A program made the translations under genes and the position numbers. DNA of 64,000 bases from Undaria pinnatifida (lineage: Eukaryota > Sar > Phaeophyceae > Laminariales > Alariaceae): NCBI GenBank assembly GCA_012845835.1, contig JABAKD010000013.1, forward strand, positions 2,770,415-2,834,414. The letters run 5' to 3'. The notes beneath the pieces were generated by a model, which was not told the DNA's origin, made no database searches, and saw only the letters and a list, made by a program, of their open reading frames with translations. Position 1 is the first letter of the stretch; each line of letters opens with the position of its first letter. This document shows positions 10,401-22,800 of this stretch, piece by piece.

Positions 10401-13400
10401 TTTCGGGGACACCGCTAGAAAACTTCGTCCCAGGCATGGGTCTCCCGTCTAAGGTGGCCTGAGATCGCGCCGGCTCGCACCGACGGTGCCACGAAAACAC
10501 CATCGTAAATGCAAACAAGCTCAAATGATAGGACATTAAAGGATGTAACGAAGTGCAAATAAAACGTGCTTCTCCGCCGTGTTGTTGGCTTCTTCACCGC
10601 TAGAGCCGGGCCGAGGTGCGATTTTTTTCATTTACAGCAGCCGACGGTGCGTTGAGGTGCGTTGTGTTTTTTGGTTTGTGCCCACGGTACGGTGCGATAT
10701 CGGCTGTTGTTTTCAACATCGTGCGGTGCGATGTGGCGCGGTTTGAACTCATACGGCGAGGTGCGGTTCGTTAAAAAAGGATAAAAACGGTAAAAAAAAA
10801 ACAGCTGTGATTAAGGCCCTCTGGCTTTTAGTTCTTTTCATGACAGTGGAACAGTCTGGTACGGTGCTAATTTCGGTTTTAGAAACGTTCGGTGCCCTGC
10901 GGTGCAGTGCGGAGAACCATTTTTGATACTTCTAACCGCCCGATACGATGCGGTCTTGTCGAAGGATACAGTGACGGTACGGTACGGTGAGACTAGATAA
11001 AACTGTACCGCACAGCACGACGCCTCACCAAAATAAGTGGAGTATAAGGGAAACATTGAAAACCTAAGAAAAGTCCTGTGTAAAGTGTATACAATATATG
11101 TTGAGTACGCGTGCATGGCTTTCCTTGGCCGTCCGCGAACGTCTGGTTCGGTGCTGCTACTTGTGTTGTGTTTCTACTGTATTGGTTGGCATCTTTATCA
11201 TTAAGCGTCGAAATTCAAAAGGACTCTTCGTCGGTGTGCACGGCCGAAGCAACGGCGCGAGAGCTGTCGATCTGTGTAAGGTGTTTACCCCTAAGATACA
11301 ATAGAGATAGAAGGACGGCATAAGGGGCTGCGGGCGGTACCGCAGGGAGGAACGACGTTGCACACGGGGAGTACGGGACAACGTTGATGCAAGCTGCACC
11401 TCTCGTCAGCGGGGTGGGAAAGACAACGCCGACATGTGCCGCGAAACAGAGAAAAAGGGCAGGCGCTCAATAAGGAAACAAAAAACCGGACAAAAGAAAT
11501 TCAAGAGACCAAGGAAACCAAGCTAAAAAAAAACAAGTAGCGAAACTAAAACGTGCCCAAGCAAACAAAGAGAGTAAATAAGAAATCAACAGGGAACACG
11601 AAAAAATGGCCACATGACACGAAGAACAAAAAAGGCTTCCGAGCGTCTTGATAGCGAAACGGCCAAAAAAAACAAATACCAAGCCAATCAACCAACCAGT
11701 CAACTAACCGACCCAACAAAGAAATCAACAACACGGACACAATCAGTAGACGAAAAAAAGCGAAGACCAAACAACAAGCAACAAAAGCCACCAAAAAAAA
11801 ACCAAAACCAAACAAGCAAAAGCAGCGAACAGCCGAAAACCCAACATAAGAAAAAATAATTAATAAAATATAAAACAACACTATAAAACGCAGCGCACAA
11901 CAACAAAAAACTAAGCACTACGACTGCAAATCCACCAAAAAAAACACAAAAACAGCAACCAAAACGATCCAGCGGTCACAGAACCCCAAAAAAACCGCAC
12001 GCCCCACACCTTCCCAACACAACCAACAAACCCCACCTCCCCAAGACCTCTCCCCTCACCCGCCAGCGCCGCTGTCTCCAATCGTGGAAGCCCTTTCGAC
12101 TCCGCCAGGGCCTTCAACGTCGCGTCTCCTATACAGCGGCCGCACGTGCCCAACCTCAACACCCTGAGAGTGCCACGGCATTGCAACAGGGAGGCAAGCA
12201 TCTGGTCCGGCTCTATGCGACTGCAGTCCGGGAGTACCAGCTCGGAAACCCCTGGTTCAGAAAGCCTTGCCAGGGCCTGCAAAGGTCGGTGGGGACGACG
12301 ACGACGACGACGACGACAAGCGAGTTAAGTTGGCAATTCAACCATTCCGGGGAGGGGCGGCGCCGAGGCGGGGGAGGGGGCAGGGGATAGAGGAGGGAGG
12401 AGTGGGAGGGGCGGGGGCGGGTTGAGCAAGCCTCTTTAAGGCCTGGAAGGCGGTGGGGACGGGGGAGGGACAAGCCAGCGAAATCGACAAAGCATTGGCC
12501 GGTAGAGAGGCGGGGCGGGGGTGAACGGGGCGGGGAAGGGCTCGGGGACAACGACGACGACGACGACGACAACGACGACGACAAGCAAGTTAAGATTACA
12601 ATTGGCCGATTCCGGGGTGGGGCCGCGCGGGGGCGCGGAAGGTGTCAGGGGATATGGCAGGCAGGAGTGAGGGGGAAGGAGGGAGAGGGGGGGGGGGGAG
12701 GCGGCGGCGGGGGGCGGTTCTTCGCGGCTGCAGTCGGGAAGAACGAGCTCGGAGACCCCAGTTTCAAAAAGTCTCTCCAGGGACTGGAAGATTACGGGGG
12801 AGGTACTAGGGACAAGGGCTTAAATCGGCAGCGAATTGGCCAGTTACGAGCCGGGGCGGGGGAGGAGGGAGAGGGGGAACGAGAGGGGGAGGGGGAGGGG
12901 GAAGGGGGGGAGGGGGGGGTCCGGCTCTGTGCGTTTGCAGTCGGGGAAGACGAGCTCGGAGACCCCGGGGGCAGAAAGCCTCTCAAAGGCCTGGGAGGGT
13001 CTGTGGAGGGGGAATGAACAACCGAGTTACGTCGGCAAACGGTGGGCCGGTTCAGGATTCAGGAGAGGGGAGGGGCTTGGGGGGGGTAAGCTAGGTAAGG
13101 AACGGCGGCGTGAGAGATGGGGGGGGGAGTGTTGCGAGCGGGGGGGGAGGGGGGGGGGGGGTTGTCGAGAAAGACGCGTATCCTCAGCTGTTTGAGTGGT
13201 GCTGGGGTCGACCCGAGCTCAATGAGCTGAGCTCACAATCCGTCAAAAAACAACACACACATGCACACATACACCAAACCCGACCTGAACGTAACGCGCG
13301 CCGCGGTACGTTGTTTACGATGCCGGCCGTGCACGCTTGCGCGCTGTTTGTCCCAGGGTGGCGGTGCCAGCGCGACTCGAACGTACTGGCTTAGTGCTGT

Positions 13401-13803
13401 TACAACTGGAAACCCTTGTTGGGGGAAAAAATACTTCAACATAATACAGGGAAGATTTTCGGGGCTGTAAAAAAATGTCGGAAAACAGACCGATCGCCAC
13501 CAATCACAATTAATAGGCCTTCAACACAAAAACAAAAAAGTACTTCACCTCCGTGGTAAGCTTGAGCTGTCGGCACAGTACCCCGGCTAGATGATTGCGC
13601 ACCACTGGGGAGACATCCCTGGAGCGAAAAACGCGGTATCAGCAGCAGCAGCAGTGGCAGTACAAGTACCGGTAAGAGCAGCAGTGTCAGCATCAAGTAT
13701 CGGTAGGACTGATCGCAGCAATAGTGCTAGCAAGTTGCAGGGGCAGTGACGTTGGCACGGTAGCAGCAGCTGTGGGAGCGGCAGCAGCAGCAGTAGAAGC
13801 AGG

Positions 13804-13840
<37 letters not shown>

Positions 13841-16800
13841 CTAGAGCAGCAGCTTTCGCAGGAAGCACAGCGACGGACGGGAATACGACGCGTTTAGCCG
13901 GGGGCGACGGGGTAGCCTCCAACCACAAAAATAATAACACTAACCCGCCCGCCCTGCTGCCCACATCCCCCGGTCTTCCCCCCACTACCCCCCTCCCCCC
14001 CTCCGCAGATGATTCCTGCCCCACCTTTTCCTACCCTGTAAACCCCTCGCAGGGTTCAACGAAACGACGCTCATACGTTGGAACCATCGACTGCATCGCC
14101 CTATTCAACTTTAACTATAGACCAGCAACGACCCGACAACGAAACCACTCATAAGACTTGACAATATTTCCGCAGCGAAACATGTCTGTCTCACCCGAGG
14201 GATTCAATGTGATCGAAATTGTCCGACAGCAAGTTGAGGCAATGCTGAAACAGGGAGGGGATGGCATTCGACTTGCCCGACCGGCTGCCCCTTCCCCGGG
14301 GCGTCCACTCCACCTGGGAAGCGTTTTCGAGGAGGGGGGGGGGGGGGGGGAGGGCGGGAGCGGCAGTATAGTGCAAGGGAAATGACTAATGAGGCGATCA
14401 GGCGGAGCAGGAGAGCAGACGACAAGGACACGGGGAGGTCATCGCTCGCAAATTGGTTTTGAGGAGAGTTCTATGAACCTTCATGAGTGTGGATATCTTG
14501 GGAGCGTTGTAGAAAACGTTTAGAGGGTTCGTTTAGAAGGTATCATAATGGAGAAAACCTGATCTCTCGAGCAGCGGGGCGTCCGCCACCATGCGCCAAT
14601 AGACTAGTTTGGAGGCAGATATTGCCGTCGCTGCTATCGCTCCTGTTTCCAAGAGCGCTTGGAGCCCGCCGTGTATCAAACTGCAACCGCACCGAAACGC
14701 CCCGTGTCAAAACAAACTATACCGTACAGTGTCGTACCGTACCGCATCGCAACGTACCGCACCGCAACGTACCGCAACGTACCACCCCGCACCATACTCG
14801 CTACCAAAACGAACCTCATGTACCGCACCCTACGGTACTCTGTCATACCCCGCAAAATGCCATCCACCGTCGATTCGTCGTACTGTAGCACACAAAACGT
14901 CTGTTTTGAACGTAGTTTTGACGGTTACTTTTTTTTTTCCGGATCCATTACTCGATTCCGTTTCCCGAGCAAAACATTTAATTTTTTTAACCCACTTTTG
15001 GACCTCCTGAGGGTAAACTAAAATGGTACGGCAAACGTGCACTGGCCCTTTTTGGCCTTTCGAGGGTGGTGGCTTGATCAAACAACAATGGCTGGGGCTC
15101 TATCAAACACCTCACGCAACAAAATATTTTCGGCGTACTACAGCAACTGAGAGTGCATGCACGCCGATGGCCTAGGCATACAAAAAAACGTGTACTCTGC
15201 TGCAACGCAAAAAAAAAGTGTGACAATTTCCGACGATTGCTGGGGTACGGAAAAAAACAAGATAGTACTATAGCCAACATGTGGTATACCTCCCCGGTCG
15301 CCCCGGTGGCGTATTAGGTTATCCTCGAGCCTGGCATAAGTCAGTTTCGTGAGTTCGAATCCCCCCGAGTGCATACTCATATAAATTCGTGGGCACGTTT
15401 TCTCGCGCACAAACTGACTTGCGGAAGACGCGAGAGCGTGCGTGAGCAACACTCGATGAAAAATCGACGAGCAGAGGGATCGCTGAACCCTATATATGCG
15501 CGATAAAAATTGAAGGCAAAAACCGGGGGGGAGACGGGACGACACCCGTGACCACGGCTTGTCCAGAAGCTGGAAAGTAAAAGTGTGCTACGAGAAAAAA
15601 AAAAAAAAAAAAACCTCAATACCTTCCAAACACCTTAGTAACACCTTCATAATATTTCTATCGTACCTCTACGGGAACGAACGCAATACACCCAGACCCC
15701 GCAATGGGCTGCAGCATACCTTGATCGGGGGCGGAGTTTTTTCTCCTTCCGGGTCGCTGTCATCGTCGGACCTGGCCTGCGCTTTGCCGTGGACGCGGAC
15801 AGATTCACGGAGAGCCGCTGCTTCCTCCCTCTTATCCATCAGCTAAGAGGGCCAAGGCGGCGGCGGCGGCGGAGGAGGAGGTGGCGGTGGTGGCAGCAGG
15901 GGAAACAAAAGAGGCGTTCATCAAACGGAGGCATCCTACGATAGGGGGTAACAGGCGAAAAGGCCTGCTCCTTCTGAGGGCATTTGAGCGAGGTATATGT
16001 CCAACCTCTCTATCTCATCTGGGCCACTGGCATCGAAAAAAATGAAGAGGGCAATTCGATCAACAAATCCCATGCGCTAGTCATACATACATCGAATAAT
16101 ATTGTTGAACACAACAGGGCTATTGGGTAGCTATCGGGCTCTTGGGTACCTACTGGGTTATTGGGAAACTACTGGGCTATTGGGTAGCTACTCAGTTAAG
16201 GAGCCCAACCCGTCAGAAACAAATTACTTTGGTCAAAACGTGAAACCCTGATCACTGAACGCGTCAACGTTTTTGGGAGGAAAGAATCGCAAAACAAACG
16301 GATTCAAAAGGCAAGAGCTTGCGCCTTAAAGCAGTCGGAGGGTCGCACGCAGCTTGCAGAGACGACTGTCGACGAAATCTTCCATCTCACAGTCCCGGTG
16401 TCTTTCCAGCCTGCAAAACAATACGCTGAGCCCTGAGTCGATTTCACGTTGACCTACTTTTTCCCGTAGATAAAACAACACAACACGGATATAAAACGAA
16501 GTTCCACAACTTTGCAGAAGGTGTGTTTAGTCTTCGAGGCAAACAATGGTGTCTCGATAAGTGAGAAAGCCTGATTGCGGGCGTAACTCAGTTTGCTGTG
16601 TAGGTAACCTAAGACAAACAGCACGTTGGGTAGGTACCCTGCACCATTGCAGGTATCAGGTTAAGCTTGTAGACCATTAGGGAAGATTCGGTGGAAAAAC
16701 AAGGTCGGCAGCGCTCTTGACGCTTGGAGTTGAGGATCCGGCGGGACACCCGTTCTGCTGAAGAGCTCAACAAGCAAACGAAATCTTGATACCACACTCC

Positions 16801-19800
16801 GGTTTCCATTGCCCAAAATACCCACATACGGGAGGAGCATACATAAAACCAAGAAAAACAAATTTAAATGATAGTTGAGTGATTGTTGTTTCGTTGTCAA
16901 CATTACTCCCGGTCCAATACCACGAATTAACATTTGATTTTCATTTCGACACGGCAGCGAGTGTGGTGTCGCTTTACAATCTTGTCCTGGGCTGCGTACC
17001 AAACGTTTGCTGTGCGCTGTTCCGTTCAGTCCTTACTCTGCCCTACTTCCGCATCGCGAAGCACGAAATTTTGTTCACATAGCAGCAACTATGTTATGTA
17101 CCATGTCCTGGGGGGGGGGGGGGTGTACTCGGTTTGTGCATGGCCGTAGTCGTGTGACCATAGACCCTCGGATCTCCACTATGCCGGGACGGAGCACATC
17201 GGGATTGCGCCACCAGGCAGACATTGCTTGCACCAAGCGCGAAGCACCGTGAGGTGTTCGGCGAGTCGCGTGAAGGGTGAACTGCATTTTTCCAAGATCC
17301 GCTTGTAAGACGGACTTCGGCACCGCGTGCCTACTTTCTTGGTTATGGACGACAGCGCCAATAAATTACTTTGTTTTCTGGTGTGGCCACTCCAGAGACA
17401 GCAATGGGTATTGCTATGTAACTGCCTCGTGGGTGCCTTACCATATTCACACTACGTGGTGCGATCATTCCCCTTGTGCGGAGGGGAGAGGAGGGAGCAG
17501 AGTCATTCATGCGGAAATAAATGGCTTGACGCGGAGAGATGCAAAGCTGCACAGCGACACGCAAAGGTCGCGGAAGCGCAATCCACCGTCGGCATCTTTA
17601 AGCGGCCGGGGGGAGGGGAGCGGGGATGAGGGGGGAGGGACGCGGGGCGTCCTGCCAAGAGGCTGAAGTCTGGGTCCGGCCATAATCGTCTTGAAGTTTG
17701 TGGGCCTTCCAATGGACGTCACAAGTTAGCGCAAGGCCGCCATGACTTCATCGCCTTGCTGCGTTCTTCCCCCAGTGCCATTGATGCACTTGATACCTTC
17801 TATGAGCCCAATTCCGTCTTCGGTCAGTTTCTAGGGTCTTGTAGTGGTGGTTTTGTGTTTCCTTTCCTTTCGTTGCTTCCTCTTCTCGTCTTTTCTTTTC
17901 TTTTTCTTTTTCGATTTATTTTCATTAATTTTCTTTTCCTTCTTTCAGTTCTTTTCTTTTATTTTCTTTTATTTTCTTTTCTTTTCGTTTTTCTTCTTTT
18001 GTTTTTGTTTTTCCAGTCGACTGGAGGCTGGCGAGCGCATGCGTAGTGATAGGTTTTACGCGCAATATATACGTGGTAGTCCTCTCTGGGCGGCAAGCGG
18101 TGTAGTCGTTTTTCCAGGCGCGAGTAGTGAGACGTATGGACCAGTATGGACCTGGCACATCGTATGCTGACTCCCGATGCAACTTTATATTTTTTTTGGC
18201 GGAGGCATTAATTGCGTCAGCTATGGTATATGCGTGCACCACTTTTGGTTTGTGCTTTTTCCCTGCGGTATTCCTCCAACCCAGAGTGACTGGAGCCTGT
18301 CCTGTGACCACGGACTTGATTGTGCGAGTTAACGTGAGTACAACAACAACAACAGCAACAACCACAACAACCCCGCACAATATAATCTACTCGATAACCA
18401 TCCTGGTGACCACCGAAGAAAACAACCATAAACGTACCCTGGTTGTCTAGCTCACGCAGCGAAAATAATGTTTTGCAGCGTCGTCGCCAACAAACGCCAA
18501 CCCCAATACACAAAAAACGTTTTACAGCGTCGGTGCCAACCGAGGCCAACTATTTCATGTATATTTTAAGGGGAGTGAGAGGAAATCAAACATGATAAGC
18601 CGGCAGCGAAGCACTAAGCAGCTCAACCATGCCGCCATACGAACACGACTGAACAGAAAGCCTTATAATAGCTGCTGCTGCGCAGCTGCCTATATTAACC
18701 AAAAACCGAACAGTTCGAAAAAGAGTACAACATGCATCAAGGCCATATACCACGAGCCAATGACAACCCAACAGCTATTCGCGAACGCAGCAGCAGCACC
18801 ACCACCACCACCACTACCAGCCGTTTTCGACGCCCATACCTCCCCGCCAACACATGACTCACCCTGCGAGCCTCTGCAAAAGGACCAGGCCACAGTTCCG
18901 GCGCAGCTTCTCCCTCAACGCGTCCATCGCCGACCCTAACTGCTCGCCCTCTACCCCTAGCGTTGCCCGGACCTCTACCACTGCCGCTTCCGCCGCCGCC
19001 GCCGCTTGCAGCCATCCCCCCTGTCCCGGCGGCGGGCTTTTGGTCGGGGCGAGCAAAATGAGCTCCACGGGAGCGCGCTACCTGCATAGGTCAAGCAGGC
19101 CATGGTGGATTAGCGATATCGGGGTGTGTGCGGGAGGGGGGGGTTATGATGGTCATGCATGGCCGTAATCGTAACACAGGTCGGGGGAGCTAATGATAGG
19201 CGCAGGGGCAAGAACGAGAGCAACCGCAAGCGCTAGACCGAGCAGCTGTAGGGATAGCGAGGGCGATGCTTGACAGGGTCCGGGACAGAACGGGAAACAG
19301 GCAAGGGCGGGCCGGCGACATCGGTGGGGGTAGAGCTAAGGACGACGAAAGTTGTAAGCGTAAGCGGCATCCCCTGTCTGCCTCGAAAAACACATTTCAA
19401 GCCTCGTGTTAGCGCGAGGAGGTGTGCGGTTGGAGAGGGTAATGCTTGAAGGGTGGAAAGACAGAATGGGATAGGAATGGGGAAAGGGCTAAGGAAACAA
19501 CCCGTAAGGCGCAGATGTTAGCGCGGCAGGGTGTGTGGTTATCAACGTCGACGCGTGATCGGGTTTGATATGGAATGGGACACAGGCACGGGTAGGCAGG
19601 CGAGACAACTCTGGCAGAGCTGATAATAGGAGCAGGAGCAAAAGCAGGCGCGACGGCCAGCGGGATTAGGTGCGTGCGTAGCGGAGGTGATACTTGGTTG
19701 GGTTTGAGAAGCGATGAGAAACAGGTACGCGTGGATCACCGAGATAGACGAGGGCACAGCCAAGGATAATGGGAGGCGTAAGTGGAAGCGACGAACCACA

Positions 19801-22800
19801 CAGGCCCCAAACAAAACATTGAGCCTCGTGTTTGCGCAGTTAGGTATGCGGTTCGGACGGGTGCCGCCTGATTGGACGTGGGAGGAAAAAGGGAACAGAA
19901 GTTTGGTGGACGGGCGAGATATATGGGGGCAGAGCTAAGCATAAGCGCAGGCGCAAGCGGAAAAGACGCACAGTGCGTTCCATGGCAAATCAACCTGAGA
20001 GCCAAGTTAGAACGATTAGGTTGAGACTGCAGAGGGTACCGCTTGGTTGTGTTTTGAAAAGGAATCGGACACAGGCAGGGGTGGATCCGTGACAATTTGC
20101 TCGAGGTCGAGCTGAGGATAAGGATACGCGTGTGTGTTGCGACAAAACCCCGCCCGCCCAACCTAATAATCTGAGCGTGGCGAAGGTGCGAGGCACAGAG
20201 AGCGATGCTGGTTTGTTTTGAGATTTAATGGGCGAGAGGGGGAGGGGGGGCGCGTAGGTGGCACAAGTAGCACGGCGAAATATTTACAGGCCTCGCCTCC
20301 TCGCGTCTTGTGTAGTTTCCCGCCATTGTTGGTGTGTGCGGATTGAAATTCTGCTGTGAGTCCGCTGCTGTCACTACTGCTGATACTAACACCGCTACTG
20401 CTACTGCTACGGTAGAGACGCAGGCGGCGGGGACGGTACAGCAAGAAAGCGAGAGAGGGACGAGAGTGACAGAAGAAGACGGAGGGAGGACACAAGAGAC
20501 TAAGAGAGGTACACAAGAAATTATCGGTCTAACCGGAAGGTGCATCGCCTACGAAGCGTCAGAGGACGCCCATTGTGGCTGCGCGCTCTCCTTTCCGTAC
20601 AGCTAGCCAGCCAGACAGCCAGTTACCCGACAACTCGTTCTCAGCGGCATCGGCAGCTTCTCCCTGCTGGATAAACAACACTGCCAAGTTTGTCTGCCTA
20701 GCTCAGCAACAAAACAAGGCATATCCACTCGCGAACGTAGGCCAATGTGTAGTGATTCAGAACCAACACCTCCAACTTACGGGACAGCTCTTCCCGGGGG
20801 TCTAAAATAAGATTACTAACTGCCACATATCATAACGCTTGCCAAGCAAGAGTATCGACTCACCTTGGCGAAAGCCTCTCTCCTCGAATTCACCCCCTTC
20901 GGCTGCCGCCCTGACTCCAGTCCGCCACTCCCCTCCTCTCCCTCCTCTTCTTTGATGCCCCGCGCCGACGCAGCAGGCCCAGCAGCAGCGTCAGCACCAG
21001 CAGCGGCCGCATCATCAGCATCGGCAACAGCAGCGGCAACCGTGGCATCGACAGGCGAAACGACTAGACCCTTGGCGTCTACAGGTTCAAGCCCGTCGTC
21101 GGGTTCTTCGGCAGCAGTTCGCAAGATAGCGGCGGCGGAAGCAGACGGGGAGCCATTTCCCCCTCGCTTCGGGGCCTGGCGGTCGGACGAAGCGAGAGAG
21201 GCGATTTGATTTGTTGGTGGGGAATAAAAAATGTAGGCAGTTAGCCCTTTTGCCATGGCAAAGTTCACTCCGAAATTCCAAATGTTTCGCCCCCAAAACA
21301 AGGGTGCTGTGCCAGATGCTTACGGTGGAAGGGAGCTCCGGCGGTGGGCTGCGTGGGGGGGCGCTGAGTACGCCGTGCTCTATGTGGAGTACGCGCGCTC
21401 GGCCTATTGCTTGCTGTTGTTGATGCTACTGCTGATTGGATAGTGTGGGGGTCTTTGCGCGTCGCCTGCGTGAGGGCCGTTTCTTCGCTCGTGGCCACGT
21501 AGACGAAGTACTGACAGTTTCCGCGTTGCGCTGTACTTCTGTAGTTGACCGACGATAATCTTATTCCCTAAAACAAACAGAAATCGTCCGCACACGGCAA
21601 CACTTGCAGCCAGGTCGCGTTTTGCACTCTTGACGCCGACGTTTCAACCTCCACCGTCCATAACGGCACCATTCGATCTGCTGCTGCCGTAGATGGTGCT
21701 GCTGTATATACCGTATACTTACATCGCGCAACAGACTACAAGTATCGGGTATCATACCAGGTAAGACCACCTATATACAGGCTGGTTTGCGTAAAAAAAC
21801 CCAATTTTATTCCCCGGCGAACGTCCAAACCGTTTTTTCGATTCAGACCGGGAAATTTTGCACACGTCTTCTATGTGCCCTTGCGAAGACCCCACTCGAC
21901 GTTTGTTTTTTGGTGTTGCCTGATTTTTCGTCGGTCAAGATCTTTCGGGAAATGTAGACCACCTTAGCCTATATTTTTTCGGCGAATAAACAAACAAAGA
22001 AAACAAAAAACGCGGGTCAGACCGGTGACAATGATAGGCCAAAAGTTTGAAATCCCCGAAGATCCCAGCCAAGCTTTGCCTGAACGGTGGCCTATGGACC
22101 CAATTTCGTATAATTTTTTTGTGAAACTGTCCAGAATTCCGCGAAAACGATTTCTCGCGGCGATCTTGGCCAACATCGACCTGATAATTCCCCAAGCAGG
22201 TTTTGGATTAGACGCGGCGAAATTTCGTGTTCTTCACACACTTTGGTAGACGAAATCAACCACGGCGTCGTGAACGCTGAACGTGGCGAGCTCGTTAGGG
22301 GCTTCGACCGCACCTTGGTGTACAGCGCTCAATCCATGGCCGGTGATTTGTGGCGGGCGCCGATCAGGCTTCTGTTGAAACACATGTGTGTCGAAAACTG
22401 AGACAAAACTCCATATCGTCTCCCAACGGGCGGAAAACAGAACATTGAGAGGATGTGACGGAAGACTACAGGACAACACAAGCAACCTCTCACGCCCTAG
22501 GGCATGGATCGAGATAAACGCTTTAGCGCTGTCACCTACACTCATGTGGCCTTGTCAGGAACAAAGAGGAGTGACCATGGGTTGTCTTTATCTCGAGATC
22601 GAAGGTCAATCGTCTTTGGTGGGCAGTGTTGATCAAGGCTTGATGAAAAATGGACAAATTGACCAGTTGGGCCGCATGACCCAACAAAAAAGCCAATGAA
22701 AATTAGTCATATTTTCCCCATAGCGACGTTACCCGGAATCTTTCAGCAAAAAAAAATGTTTGAAAACTTTTAGGCCAAACTATCGGCTTTCCATTAATTG

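Larger units (their letters stand above)
15843..18206. other. Intron 3-4 region, no exon seen
   Basis: Includes a (GGC/GGA) run at 15860-15895, a 20-22 bp tandem repeat at 16122-16200 and G-rich spots at 17109-17121 and 17609-17640. No LRR or charged exon is seen, and exons 3 and 4 join in phase. Confidence 0.5.

Noticed and set aside
17075-17722. Minus-strand frames as extra exons between exons 3 and 4
   Set aside because: Exons 3 and 4 already join in phase and with continuous sense; these frames show no family pattern.
21324-21498. First exon 'MATSEETALTQATRKD' for the RAD7-like gene
   Set aside because: Good donor but phase 1, which does not meet the acceptor of exon 2; the ATG at 24926 fits better.
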